From contig JALSHL010000149.1 in NCBI GenBank assembly GCA_026982255.1, forward strand, positions 1 to 18,788: a DNA stretch of 18,788 bases, in the 5' to 3' direction. Each line of letters begins with the position of its first letter. Positions within the stretch are counted from its first letter, which is position 1. The stretch is from Paracoccaceae bacterium (GTDB taxonomy: Bacteria; Pseudomonadota; Alphaproteobacteria; Rhodobacterales; Rhodobacteraceae). Below, piece by piece: positions 1 to 6,333 of this stretch. The notes beneath the pieces are model-generated. The model was not told the DNA's origin. It worked only from the letters and a program-made list of their open reading frames with translations, and did no database searches. A program made the position numbers and the translations under genes.

Positions 1-190
1 CCCCGTCGGCACCTGCCGCATGGGGGGTGACGATATGGCCGTGGTCGATCCCGAATTGCGGGTGCACGGCGTGGCAGGCCTGCGCGTCATCGACGCCTCG
101 GTCATACCGCGGCTGGTGGGTGGCAATACCAACGCACCGACGGTCATGATTGCCGAGAAAGCCGCGGATATGATCCGGAGGAACAAATGA
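1..190 (+). CDS. GMC-family FAD oxidoreductase, C-terminal fragment (5' end outside window)
   Basis: The reading frame is open from base 2 and ends in TGA at 188-190, giving the last 62 residues of a protein that begins before the window. It opens with PVGTCRMG, the C-terminal hallmark of glucose-methanol-choline oxidoreductases. It continues with a VDP..LRVHG..GLRV.DASV.P segment and a GGNTNAPT.MIAEKAADMI end, the usual layout around the catalytic His/Asn pair and the FAD-contacting C-terminus. Choline dehydrogenase (BetA) and related alcohol dehydrogenases share this tail, so the substrate cannot be fixed from the fragment. The stop overlaps the start of the next gene as ATGA, indicating co-translation with the HAD phosphatase gene. 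Confidence 0.9.
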   Translation, partial: PVGTCRMGGDDMAVVDPELRVHGVAGLRVIDASVIPRLVGGNTNAPTVMIAEKAADMIRRNK

Positions 191-990
191 CCCGCAGAAT
201 TTCCGGCCTCTCGGAGGTTGTTGCTAACTATGACGGCATCCTGTTCGACATCTGGGGCGTGATCCACAATGGCGAGCATGTCTTTGACGAGGCGCAAGCC
301 ACCCTGCGCGCCCTGCATGACGCGGGCCACCCCTATGCCTTTCTGTCCAACATGCCGCGTCGCGCGGCCGAGGTTACCGCGGCACTCGTCCGGCTCGGCA
401 TGGCGCCGGAACTGGCAAAACAGGCCATGACCTCGGGCGAGGCAGTGCACAGGGTTGTGGCCGGCGGCCAATACGGGCGCCGCTATATCTTTCAGGGGCC
501 GGCGCGCACCCGCGATATGATCGAGGGGCTGGACGTGGTCGAGGTCACCGATCCGCAGCAGGCCGACTTCGTTCTGGTCAGCGGCATCGGCGATGATGAC
601 ACCGCCGCCGACCACCAGCCGCTTCTGGACGGGGCGCTGGCGCACAAGCTGCCCATGCTGTGCGCCAACCCCGACCTGAAAGTCCGCAACAGGGGGCGGC
701 TTGTATCCTGCGCCGGTCTGCTGGCGGATGCCTATGAACATATGGGGGGCGAGGCCGTCTGGATCGGCAAGCCGCATCCGCTGGTCTTCGGGATGGCGCG
801 CGCATTGCTGGAGGGCAGGAACCTGTTGATGGTCGGGGATTCCCTGCGCACCGACATTACCGGCGCGGCCGGTGTCGGCATGGATACCCTGTGGATTACC
901 GGAGGCATCGACGGTGCCACCGCCCCCGAAGTGCTGCTCGAAAACAGCACTGTTCGGCCGACCATGATGCTGGACCGGCTGGTCTGGTAA
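187..990 (+). CDS. HAD-superfamily class IIA hydrolase (TIGR01459-like)
   Basis: This 267-residue protein resembles the alphaproteobacterial HAD class IIA family TIGR01459; members are presumed cytoplasmic phosphatases with unknown substrate. Motif I is FDIWGVIHNG, with the nucleophile Asp at 21. Motif II is LSN near 53-55, motif III is GKPHP with Lys195, and motif IV is GDSLRTD at 217-223. A class IIA cap lies between motifs II and III. The residue two after the nucleophile is Trp23, where most HAD phosphatases carry the acid/base Asp. The ATG overlaps the stop of the upstream GMC oxidoreductase gene (ATGA), with a GGAGG site at 177-181 five bases before it, which supports this start. The gene ends 3 bp from the convergent rimM stop, so no separate terminator fits between them. 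Family assignment is confident; function is not known. Confidence 0.88.
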   Translation: MTRRISGLSEVVANYDGILFDIWGVIHNGEHVFDEAQATLRALHDAGHPYAFLSNMPRRAAEVTAALVRLGMAPELAKQAMTSGEAVHRVVAGGQYGRRYIFQGPARTRDMIEGLDVVEVTDPQQADFVLVSGIGDDDTAADHQPLLDGALAHKLPMLCANPDLKVRNRGRLVSCAGLLADAYEHMGGEAVWIGKPHPLVFGMARALLEGRNLLMVGDSLRTDITGAAGVGMDTLWITGGIDGATAPEVLLENSTVRPTMMLDRLVW

Positions 991-993
991 CGG

Positions 994-1509
994 TTATTCC
1001 TCGCCAAACAGCCCCGCAGGCGGGTCGGCCACGATCCGGCCGGCGGCCAGATCGACGGTCGGCACGGCCTCGCGCGTGAACGGCAGTAGGGCCGGTTCCT
1101 TCATGCCCTTGCCGAAAACTTCCAGAATGTCGCCGGCACCGTGGTTCAGCACCGCCTTGACCTTGCCCAGAACCGCGCCGCCGGTGTCCACCACCTCCAG
1201 CCCGATCAGGTCGGAGTGGTAGTATTCGTCGTCCGGCAGGGCCGGCAGGCGGCTGCGCTCGGTATAAAGCCGGGTGTTGCGCAGGGCGTCGGCGTCTTCC
1301 TTGTTGTCCAGCCCGACGATCTTGGCGGCAAAGCCCCCCTTGATCGCACGGGTGATGCCGAGGTCGAACTGCCGCCCGTCCTCGGTCATCAGCGGGCTGT
1401 AGTCGGCAATCGCCGCCGGATCGGCGCAGAAGCTCTTGATCCGCACCTCGCCGCGCACGCCGAAGGCACCGGAAATCGCGCCCACACATATCAGGTCTTT
1501 ATCTGTCAT
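994..1509 (-). CDS. rimM: Ribosome maturation factor RimM
   Basis: This 171-residue RimM binds ribosomal protein uS19 and assists maturation of the 30S head. The N-terminal beta-barrel begins GAISGAFGVRGEVRI, matching the family signature although the usual His of 'AHG' is Phe here. The PRC-barrel half includes DLIGLEVVD and ends LPFTREAVPTVDLAAGRIVADPP, the typical RimM finish. The length is normal. The start ATG (1507-1509) lies one base after the bluB stop. An AGGAGC site at 1516-1521, inside the end of bluB, supplies the ribosome binding site, so the two genes are translationally linked. The usual downstream neighbours trmD and rplS are absent: the next gene is convergent and only 3 bp away. 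Confidence 0.96.
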   Translation of the reverse strand: MTDKDLICVGAISGAFGVRGEVRIKSFCADPAAIADYSPLMTEDGRQFDLGITRAIKGGFAAKIVGLDNKEDADALRNTRLYTERSRLPALPDDEYYHSDLIGLEVVDTGGAVLGKVKAVLNHGAGDILEVFGKGMKEPALLPFTREAVPTVDLAAGRIVADPPAGLFGEE

Positions 1510-1510
1510 C

Positions 1511-2146
1511 TCATCGCTCCTGCACGCTCGCCAGCAACGGGTCGCGTTTTTCCCAATCCGCCTTTTCCAGCTCCGGCGTGTCGCTGACCTCCACCGGCCA
1601 GCCGACGCACAGATAGGCCACCAGCGCCCAGCTTTCGGGCACCTCCAGATCGCGGGCCATTTGTGCGGGGTCGAGGATGGAAACCCAGCCGACCCCCAGC
1701 CCGTGCGCCCGCGACGCCAGCCAGAAATTCATCACCGCCGAGACAACGGAATAGCGCCGCGCCTCGGGCATTGTGCCCGCTCCCAGCCCCGCGCCCTTGT
1801 CGGTGCCGTCGTCACAAAACACCGCCAGTTGCACCGGCGCATCGCGCATGCCGGACAGCTTCAGCCCCGCGTAAATCTTTGCCCGCTCGCCGGAATACCC
1901 TGCCAGCGCCGCCGCATTCGCAGCCTCGAAATTCGCCAGCGCCTTCGCCCGTGTCGCCGGAGATTTCACCGAGACGATCCGCCAGGGCTCCGACAGGCCG
2001 ACCGAGGGGGCCAGCCGGATCGCTTCCAGCACCTCCTCCAGCAAATCGTCGGGCACGGGTTCGTCCGGCCGGAAATGCCGCACATCACGGCGCCAGCGCA
2101 TCAGGTCGTTCAATTGCTCGCGAAATTCCGGCGGAAACTGTTTCAT
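1511..2146 (-). CDS. bluB: 5,6-dimethylbenzimidazole synthase (BluB)
   Basis: BluB is an oxygen-dependent flavin-destroying enzyme that converts reduced FMN to 5,6-dimethylbenzimidazole, the lower ligand of vitamin B12. The 211-residue protein has the nitroreductase-like fold. It carries WRRDVRHF at 18-25, APSVGLSEPWR at 46-56, and GVGWVSILDP at 151-160. Asp21 and Ser156 are 135 residues apart, matching the catalytically important Asp32 and Ser167 of Sinorhizobium meliloti BluB as I recall them. This separates it from ordinary nitroreductases. The gene lies between the rpsP terminator and rimM, an unusual position not obviously tied to cobamide genes. I see no strong Shine-Dalgarno sequence before this ATG, so it may depend on read-through or a weak promoter in 2147-2236. 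No other cobalamin gene is in the window. Confidence 0.92.
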   Translation of the reverse strand: MKQFPPEFREQLNDLMRWRRDVRHFRPDEPVPDDLLEEVLEAIRLAPSVGLSEPWRIVSVKSPATRAKALANFEAANAAALAGYSGERAKIYAGLKLSGMRDAPVQLAVFCDDGTDKGAGLGAGTMPEARRYSVVSAVMNFWLASRAHGLGVGWVSILDPAQMARDLEVPESWALVAYLCVGWPVEVSDTPELEKADWEKRDPLLASVQER

Positions 2147-2183
2147 GGCACCAGAGGTAAAACGGATCGAAAGGAATGTGAAC

Positions 2184-2216
2184 AGAAAACGGCCTCCGGG
2201 TTTCCCCGAAGGCCGT
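2184..2216 (-). terminator. Rho-independent terminator after rpsP
   Basis: On the minus strand, a 12-bp stem (arms 2205-2216 and 2189-2200, one G-U wobble) closes a GAAA tetraloop (2201-2204). A U-rich run (UUU-C-U) follows immediately at 2188-2184. It lies 20 bp after the rpsP stop and 43 bp before the bluB start. It should end most ffh-rpsP transcripts, leaving bluB-rimM to read-through or their own promoter. Confidence 0.9.
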
Positions 2217-2236
2217 ATAATCCGGTAAAGAGGCGC

Positions 2237-2647
2237 TTATTCCGCAGCCGCTTCTTCGGTGGCTTCCTCGGCCGGTGCGGCCTCGGCTTCGGCAGCAGCT
2301 TCGGCGGCTTCGGCCAGTTTCGCGGCTTTTTCCTCGGCGCGCTCGATGGTGGCCTTGTGCGGCTTGCCCTTGTTGGGGTTGTTGCGGGTCTTGGGTTCCA
2401 GAACGCCGGCGGCCTCCAGGAAACGGGACACGCGGTCGGTGACCTGTGCGCCTTCGCCCAGCCAGTGCTTGACGCGGTCAATATCGATTTTCACGCGATC
2501 CTCGCTGTCTTTCGGCAGCAACGGGTTATAGGTGCCGACCTTTTCGATGTAGCGGCCGTCGCGCGGCATACGGGTGTCGGCGACAACAACACGATAGAAG
2601 GGACGTTTTTTGGACCCACCACGGGCCAGACGGATTTTAACAGCCAT
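2237..2647 (-). CDS. rpsP: Small ribosomal subunit protein bS16
   Basis: bS16 binds 16S rRNA and is a component of the 30S subunit. The first ~80 residues are canonical, from MAVKIRLARGGSKKRPFYRV through the conserved DGRYIEKVGTYNPL segment and the DRVKHWLGEGAQ.TDRV core. A tail of about 55 residues follows (total 136 aa) and ends in an almost pure Ala/Glu run. Acidic/alanine extensions on bS16 are common in Alphaproteobacteria. The start is secure: AAGGAG at 2655-2660 sits seven bases before the ATG. The gene follows chorismate mutase by 30 bp and ends before a strong intrinsic terminator. Confidence 0.98.
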   Translation of the reverse strand: MAVKIRLARGGSKKRPFYRVVVADTRMPRDGRYIEKVGTYNPLLPKDSEDRVKIDIDRVKHWLGEGAQVTDRVSRFLEAAGVLEPKTRNNPNKGKPHKATIERAEEKAAKLAEAAEAAAEAEAAPAEEATEEAAAE

Positions 2648-2673
2648 TTTGTTTCTCCTTAGGATGGCATTGA

Positions 2674-2686
2674 GGGGCTAGGCCCC
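2674..2686 (-). other. Short hairpin spanning the chorismate mutase stop
   Basis: GGGGC and GCCCC arms (5 bp) flank a three-base loop and include the TAG stop of the chorismate mutase gene. No U-tract follows, so this is not an intrinsic terminator. It lies just upstream of the rpsP ribosome binding site and could be a processing site or mild transcript stabiliser. This is inference from the sequence only. Confidence 0.35.
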
Positions 2687-2983
2687 GTCATTCTTGATTT
2701 TCTCGTGATGCCTGATGACTTCGGAAATGATGAAGTTCAGGAATTTCGTTGCAAACTCCGGATCGAGGTTGGCCTTTTCCGCCAGTTCCTCCAGCCGCGC
2801 TATCTGTTTCGCCTCGCGCGCGGGGTCGCTGGCGGGCAGGTCGTGTTTGGCCTTCAGCCGCCCGACGGCCTGCGTGTGCTTGAACCGCTCGCCAAGGGTA
2901 TAGATCAGGATGGAGTCCAGCCTGTCGATGCTCTCGCGGTGTTCGGCCAGAATCTCGGCGGCCTTTTTCTGGTCCGGTGTCAT
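2678..2983 (-). CDS. Chorismate mutase, AroQ class (monofunctional)
   Basis: This 101-residue all-helical protein matches the AroQ fold, which converts chorismate to prephenate for phenylalanine and tyrosine synthesis in the cytoplasm. Residues aligned by eye to E. coli EcCM active-site positions are Arg16 (R11), Arg33 (R28), Lys44 in VGRLKAKH (K39), Asp53 (D48) and Glu57 in DPAREAKQ (E52). A C-terminal helix FLNFIISEVIRHHEKIK completes the domain. No dehydratase or dehydrogenase domain is fused. The ATG overlaps the ffh stop as ATGA (2980-2983), and no good independent Shine-Dalgarno is present, so translation is probably coupled to ffh. Placement between ffh and rpsP is, from memory, typical of Rhodobacterales. 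Confidence 0.92.
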   Translation of the reverse strand: MTPDQKKAAEILAEHRESIDRLDSILIYTLGERFKHTQAVGRLKAKHDLPASDPAREAKQIARLEELAEKANLDPEFATKFLNFIISEVIRHHEKIKNDGA

Positions 2984-4467
2984 TTCTTTTTCCCCAGACC
3001 GCTCAGACCCGAAGGCAGCGCCGCGCCGCCCTGCTGGCCGAAACCGGGTTGCAGGGCATCTGGCCCCATGCCCGGCGGCAGCGCGCCGCCCGGACCACCG
3101 GCAGGCATACCGCCCTTGCCCATCAGCGCACCGAGACCCTGGCGCATCAGGCCCTTTTTGCCCATCTTGCCCATTTTCTTCATCATGTCGCCCATCTGGC
3201 GTTGCATTTTCAGAAGCCTGTTCAGGTCGGAAACCTCCATCCCCGCGCCCTTGGCAACACGTTTCTTGCGGCTGGCCTGCATGATCTGCGGGTTGGCGCG
3301 CTCGCGTTTGGTCATGGACTGGATCAGGGCGATCTGGCGGGCGATGACCTTGTCGTCGATACCGGCGGCGTCCATCTGTTTCTGCATCTTGCCCATGCCG
3401 GGCATCATGCCCATCAGGCCGGACATGCCGCCCATCTGCTGCATCTGTTCCAGCTGCTTGCGAAGGTCGTTCATGTTGAACTGGCCCTTCATCATGCGCT
3501 TCATCATCTTTTCGGCCTGTTCGGCCTCGATGGTTTCCTGCGCCTTTTCGACCAGCGAAACAATGTCGCCCATGCCGAGGATACGACCCGCGATACGGTC
3601 GGGGTGGAATTCCTCCAGCGCGTCCATCTTTTCGCCCAGACCGACGAATTTGATCGGCTTGCCGGTGATGGCGCGCATCGACAGGGCCGCACCGCCGCGC
3701 CCGTCGCCGTCCATACGGGTCAGGACCACGCCGGAGATGCCGATCTGCCCGTCGAACTGCTCGGCCACGTTGACCGCGTCCTGTCCGGTCAGCCCGTCAA
3801 CCACCAGCAGGGTTTCGCGCGGACTTGTGGCGTCGCGAACAGCCTGCACTTCCTCCATCAACTCTTCGTTGATGTGCAGACGGCCGGCGGTGTCGAGCAG
3901 ATAGACGTCATAGCCGCCCAGTGTTGCCTGCTGCTTGGCGCGTTTGGCGATCTGCACGGCGCTCTGGCCTTCGACGATCGGCAGGGTATCGACCCCGATC
4001 TGCGCGCCCAGAACCTGCAACTGCTGCATGGCGGCAGGGCGGTAGATATCGAGCGAGGCCATCAGCACCCGCTTGTTCTGCTTTTCCTTCAGCCGCTTGG
4101 CCAGCTTGGCGGTGGTGGTGGTTTTGCCCGAGCCCTGCAAACCGACCATCAGGATCGGTGCCGGCGGGTTGTCGACCTTCAATTCGCCTGCGGTCGCATC
4201 GTCGCCGGACAGAACCTTGACCAGTTCGTCATGGACAATCTTGACGACCTGCTGGCCCGGCGTCACCGATTTGGTGACCGCCTGGCCCGTGGCCTTTTCC
4301 TGCACCGCCTTGACGAAATCGCGCGCCACCGGCAGCGAGACGTCGGCCTCCAGCAAGGCCACGCGGACCTCGCGCAGCGCCGTTGCCACATCCGCATCCG
4401 AAAGCGCGCCCTGTTTGGTGAGCTTATCAAAAACGCCGGAGAGCCGGTCGGACAGATTTTCAAACAT
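2980..4467 (-). CDS. ffh: Signal recognition particle protein Ffh (SRP54)
   Basis: This 495-residue SRP GTPase binds SRP RNA and signal sequences and delivers nascent membrane proteins to FtsY. An N-terminal four-helix bundle begins MFENLSDRLSGVFDKL. The G domain carries GLQGSGKTT (109-117), DTAGR (192-196) and TRMDGD (250-255), followed by GLGEKMDALEEF. The C-terminal M domain is very methionine-rich and holds the RNA-binding helix-turn-helix (SMTKRERANPQIM, ASRKKRVAKGAG). It ends in a Gly/Pro/Met-rich tail and KKK. An in-frame ATG at 4632 would add 55 residues, but the MFENL start fits the family and has a GAGGGGGG site just upstream. That upstream ATG also coincides with the predicted -35 element. 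Confidence 0.98.
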   Translation of the reverse strand: MFENLSDRLSGVFDKLTKQGALSDADVATALREVRVALLEADVSLPVARDFVKAVQEKATGQAVTKSVTPGQQVVKIVHDELVKVLSGDDATAGELKVDNPPAPILMVGLQGSGKTTTTAKLAKRLKEKQNKRVLMASLDIYRPAAMQQLQVLGAQIGVDTLPIVEGQSAVQIAKRAKQQATLGGYDVYLLDTAGRLHINEELMEEVQAVRDATSPRETLLVVDGLTGQDAVNVAEQFDGQIGISGVVLTRMDGDGRGGAALSMRAITGKPIKFVGLGEKMDALEEFHPDRIAGRILGMGDIVSLVEKAQETIEAEQAEKMMKRMMKGQFNMNDLRKQLEQMQQMGGMSGLMGMMPGMGKMQKQMDAAGIDDKVIARQIALIQSMTKRERANPQIMQASRKKRVAKGAGMEVSDLNRLLKMQRQMGDMMKKMGKMGKKGLMRQGLGALMGKGGMPAGGPGGALPPGMGPDALQPGFGQQGGAALPSGLSGLGKKK

Positions 4468-4518
4468 ATCATTGCCCCCCTCGGGCAAACATCGAACCAC
4501 AGCCCCAAACCACAATGG

Positions 4519-4592
4519 CCCCCGTGGGCGCAACGCGCTGACGGGGGGCGATCCTGATACAGGCACAGGACCGGAAGTTTTGAACCTTCCGG
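4519..4592 (-). promoter_or_regulatory. Structured 5' leader of ffh (two hairpins)
   Basis: Between the predicted ffh start of transcription (~4597) and the ffh ATG (4467) lie two inverted repeats. The stronger has 7-bp arms 4519-4525/4541-4547 (CCCCCGT/ACGGGGG), continuing after a 2x2 internal loop into GCGC-AAC-GCGC (4528-4538). The second has arms CCGGAAG/CTTCCGG at 4571-4577/4586-4592, and its right arm is part of a perfect 10-bp palindrome (4586-4595). Neither is followed by a U-run. A leader of ~130 nt with this much structure suggests post-transcriptional control, but that is inference. Confidence 0.45.
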
Positions 4593-4603
4593 AAGTTGGA
4601 GTT

Positions 4604-4632
4604 GCAATAGGGGATTCCCGCGCAGGCGTCAA
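4604..4632 (-). promoter_or_regulatory. Predicted sigma-70-type promoter for ffh operon
   Basis: On the minus strand, TTGACG (4632-4627) is separated by exactly 17 bp from TATTGC (4609-4604). The -35 matches consensus at five of six positions; the -10 is weak (three of six). It starts four bases after the globin stop and would drive ffh, chorismate mutase and rpsP. Confidence 0.5.
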
Positions 4633-4635
4633 GCC

Positions 4636-5052
4636 TCAGCGAATCTCGCCGATCTCCATTATTTCCTCGGCCAGTTCCTGATAGGCGGCGTTCCAGGCTT
4701 CCTCGACTTCCTCGGTGAAAGCCTCGCCGAGGTTCTCGCGCAGGGTCTCGATCAGAGCGGCGCCCATCGTCTCGAAATCCGCGCGGCCGATGCCGGTCAT
4801 GGCGTGCTGTTCGGCCAGCGTGGTGTAACGCTCCATCAGCACATCGTCGTTATCGAGGTTATCAACGATGACCCCCAGCGCGGTCATGTAGTGCATGGTC
4901 TGGTCGCCAATATCGCCGCGAAACAGCTTGCGCAGCGAGGGATCATAGCGGAACAGTTTGCGATACAGCCCGACCGAGCGCGGCTCGATCTGGTCCCGGA
5001 TTATCGCGAAACTCCCGCGCACCAGAGCAATCTGTTCTTCGGTCAACGACAT
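4636..5052 (-). CDS. Single-domain bacterial globin
   Basis: This 138-residue protein has the full 3-over-3 globin helical pattern and no attached reductase domain. By eye, numbering from the ATG at 5052, the heme-pocket residues are Phe44 (CD1, in LRKLFRGDIG), Gln51 (E7, in GDQTMHYM) and His83 as the proximal F8 ligand (LAEQHAMTGI). It ends with the common AW..AY..LAEEIM helix H. Gln at E7 is shared with Vitreoscilla-type haemoglobins, which handle oxygen or nitric oxide. A GTG at 5058 is also in frame, but the AGGAGG site (5059-5064) abuts it and sits six bases before the ATG at 5052, so the ATG is chosen. An FNR-type box lies ~50 bp upstream, consistent with low-oxygen or NO control. Confidence 0.9.
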   Translation of the reverse strand: MSLTEEQIALVRGSFAIIRDQIEPRSVGLYRKLFRYDPSLRKLFRGDIGDQTMHYMTALGVIVDNLDNDDVLMERYTTLAEQHAMTGIGRADFETMGAALIETLRENLGEAFTEEVEEAWNAAYQELAEEIMEIGEIR

Positions 5053-5101
5053 CGGCACCCTCCTTTGACGGCAGCTTGCGACATCCGCCCTAGCCGCTGC
5101 A

Positions 5102-5115
5102 TTGATCTATCTCAA
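5102..5115. promoter_or_regulatory. FNR/CRP-family operator (TTGATCTATCTCAA)
   Basis: The site reads TTGA-N6-TCAA, one mismatch from the FNR consensus TTGAT-N4-ATCAA, and resembles FnrL/Dnr boxes of Rhodobacterales. It lies between the divergent globin and zapE genes. Its centre is ~56 bp from the globin ATG and ~79 bp from the zapE ATG. A class II position (-41.5) relative to the globin would put the start of transcription near 5067, immediately before the ribosome binding site. Relative to the predicted zapE promoter the centre is near -56. The globin is the more natural target. Confidence 0.65.
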
Positions 5116-5129
5116 TCGAACCTTTGCGG

Positions 5130-5158
5130 TTAACATCCGCTGCGCGCAGAGCTACAAG
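5130..5158 (+). promoter_or_regulatory. Predicted promoter for zapE
   Basis: TTAACA (5130-5135) and TACAAG (5153-5158) are separated by exactly 17 bp, matching the -35 and -10 consensus at five and four of six positions. The predicted start of transcription is near 5165, leaving a ~23-nt leader to the ATG at 5188. Confidence 0.5.
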
Positions 5159-5187
5159 AGGGCGACAGCAATCCGCCAGAGGGTTCC

Positions 5188-6306
5188 ATGGCCGACGGAC
5201 CACTTTTCAAGTATCGCGCCCTTGTTGCCTCGGGTGCATTGCAACAGGACACCGGCCAGCGGTTCGCGGTGGAAAAGCTGCAACTGCTGCACCAGCGCCT
5301 GAGGGGCTATGATCCGGCCAGACCCCGCAAGATTGGCTTCGGCCTGTTCGGCTGGGGGCGCGAGCCGATCACCGAACGCCGGATACAGGGGCTTTACCTT
5401 TACGGCGGCGTCGGGCGCGGAAAATCCATGCTGATGGACCTGTTTTTCGACGAAGCGCCGGTAAAAAAGAAACGCCGCGTGCATTTCCACGCCTTCATGC
5501 AGGAGGTCCACGAGGGCATAGCCAAAGCGCGGGCAAAATACATGAAGGATCCGGTGGAGCCGGTGGCCGAGGCCGTCGCCACAAGCGCCACCCTGCTGTG
5601 TTTCGACGAAATGCAGATCACCGACATCACCGACGCCATGCTGGTCGGACGCCTGTTCGAAAAACTCTTCGCGCGCGGCGTGGTGATCGTGGCAACATCG
5701 AACCGCCACCCCGATGATCTGTATAAGGACGGGCTGAACCGCGCGCTTTTCGTGCCTTTCATCGAAATGATAAAGGAACATATGGAGGTGTATCACCTCG
5801 AAAGCGGCACCGACCATCGCCGCAACCGTATTCGCGAAGTGCAAGTCTATCATACCCCCCTCGGCCCGGAGGCCACCGCCGCGCTGGATCGCGCGTGGGA
5901 ACTGCTCGCGGGCGAGGATGGGGAGCCGCTGGTGATCGAGCGCAAGGGTCGCGAAATCACCCTGCCGCTGTTCCACAACGGCGTGGCGCGGGCGGGTTTT
6001 GCCGATCTTTGCGCCCGTCCGCTCGGCCCCGGCGACTATCTGGCCATCGTCGAGGAGGTGGAGGTGCTGATCCTCGACGACATCCCGAAGCTCTCGCGCG
6101 CCAACAACAACGAGGCAAAACGATTCGTCACCCTGATCGATACGCTCTACGAGGCAAAGGTGCGGCTGATATGCTCCGCCGCGGCCGAGCCGGAACATCT
6201 GTATGAAGAAGGTGCAGGGGCGTTCGAGTTCCAGCGCACGGTATCACGGCTTGAGGAAATGCGCTCGGACGACTGGGGCGCGGCACCTTCCACCCCGCCG
6301 GAATAG
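5188..6306 (+). CDS. zapE: Cell division protein ZapE / AFG1-family ATPase
   Basis: This 372-residue AFG1/ZapE P-loop ATPase belongs to a family that in E. coli modulates the FtsZ ring under low-oxygen or heat stress and in mitochondria (Lace1/Afg1) aids membrane-protein quality control. Walker A is GGVGRGKS at 73-80 within GLYLYGGVGRGKSMLMD. Walker B is LLCFDE at 136-141, followed by MQITDITDAM. A sensor strand VVIVATSNR lies at 165-173, and the C-terminal EFQRTVSRLEEM carries the family arginines. The length is normal. The ATG has an AGAGGG site a few bases upstream. It is divergent from the globin, sharing a region with an FNR-type box, which is interesting given E. coli ZapE's role at low oxygen. 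It converges on uvrB with 24 bp between stops. Confidence 0.95.
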   Translation: MADGPLFKYRALVASGALQQDTGQRFAVEKLQLLHQRLRGYDPARPRKIGFGLFGWGREPITERRIQGLYLYGGVGRGKSMLMDLFFDEAPVKKKRRVHFHAFMQEVHEGIAKARAKYMKDPVEPVAEAVATSATLLCFDEMQITDITDAMLVGRLFEKLFARGVVIVATSNRHPDDLYKDGLNRALFVPFIEMIKEHMEVYHLESGTDHRRNRIREVQVYHTPLGPEATAALDRAWELLAGEDGEPLVIERKGREITLPLFHNGVARAGFADLCARPLGPGDYLAIVEEVEVLILDDIPKLSRANNNEAKRFVTLIDTLYEAKVRLICSAAAEPEHLYEEGAGAFEFQRTVSRLEEMRSDDWGAAPSTPPE

Positions 6307-6319
6307 GCGCGGGGGTCAT

Positions 6320-6333
6320 GGGTCTACGCCCTA
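6320..6333 (-). repeat. 14-bp motif starting at uvrB stop codon (copy 1)
   Basis: On the minus strand this reads TAGGGCGTAGACCC, where TAG is the uvrB stop. An identical copy in the same orientation relative to its gene begins at the stop of the complex I accessory gene (9152-9165). The pair therefore forms a 14-bp inverted repeat around ~2.8 kb. Confidence 0.6.

Noticed and set aside
4490..4632. Possible SRP (4.5S) RNA gene upstream of ffh
   Set aside because: GGACCGGAAG occurs, but the rest of the conserved apical domain and its complementary strand are missing on both strands. It is better explained as a structured leader.
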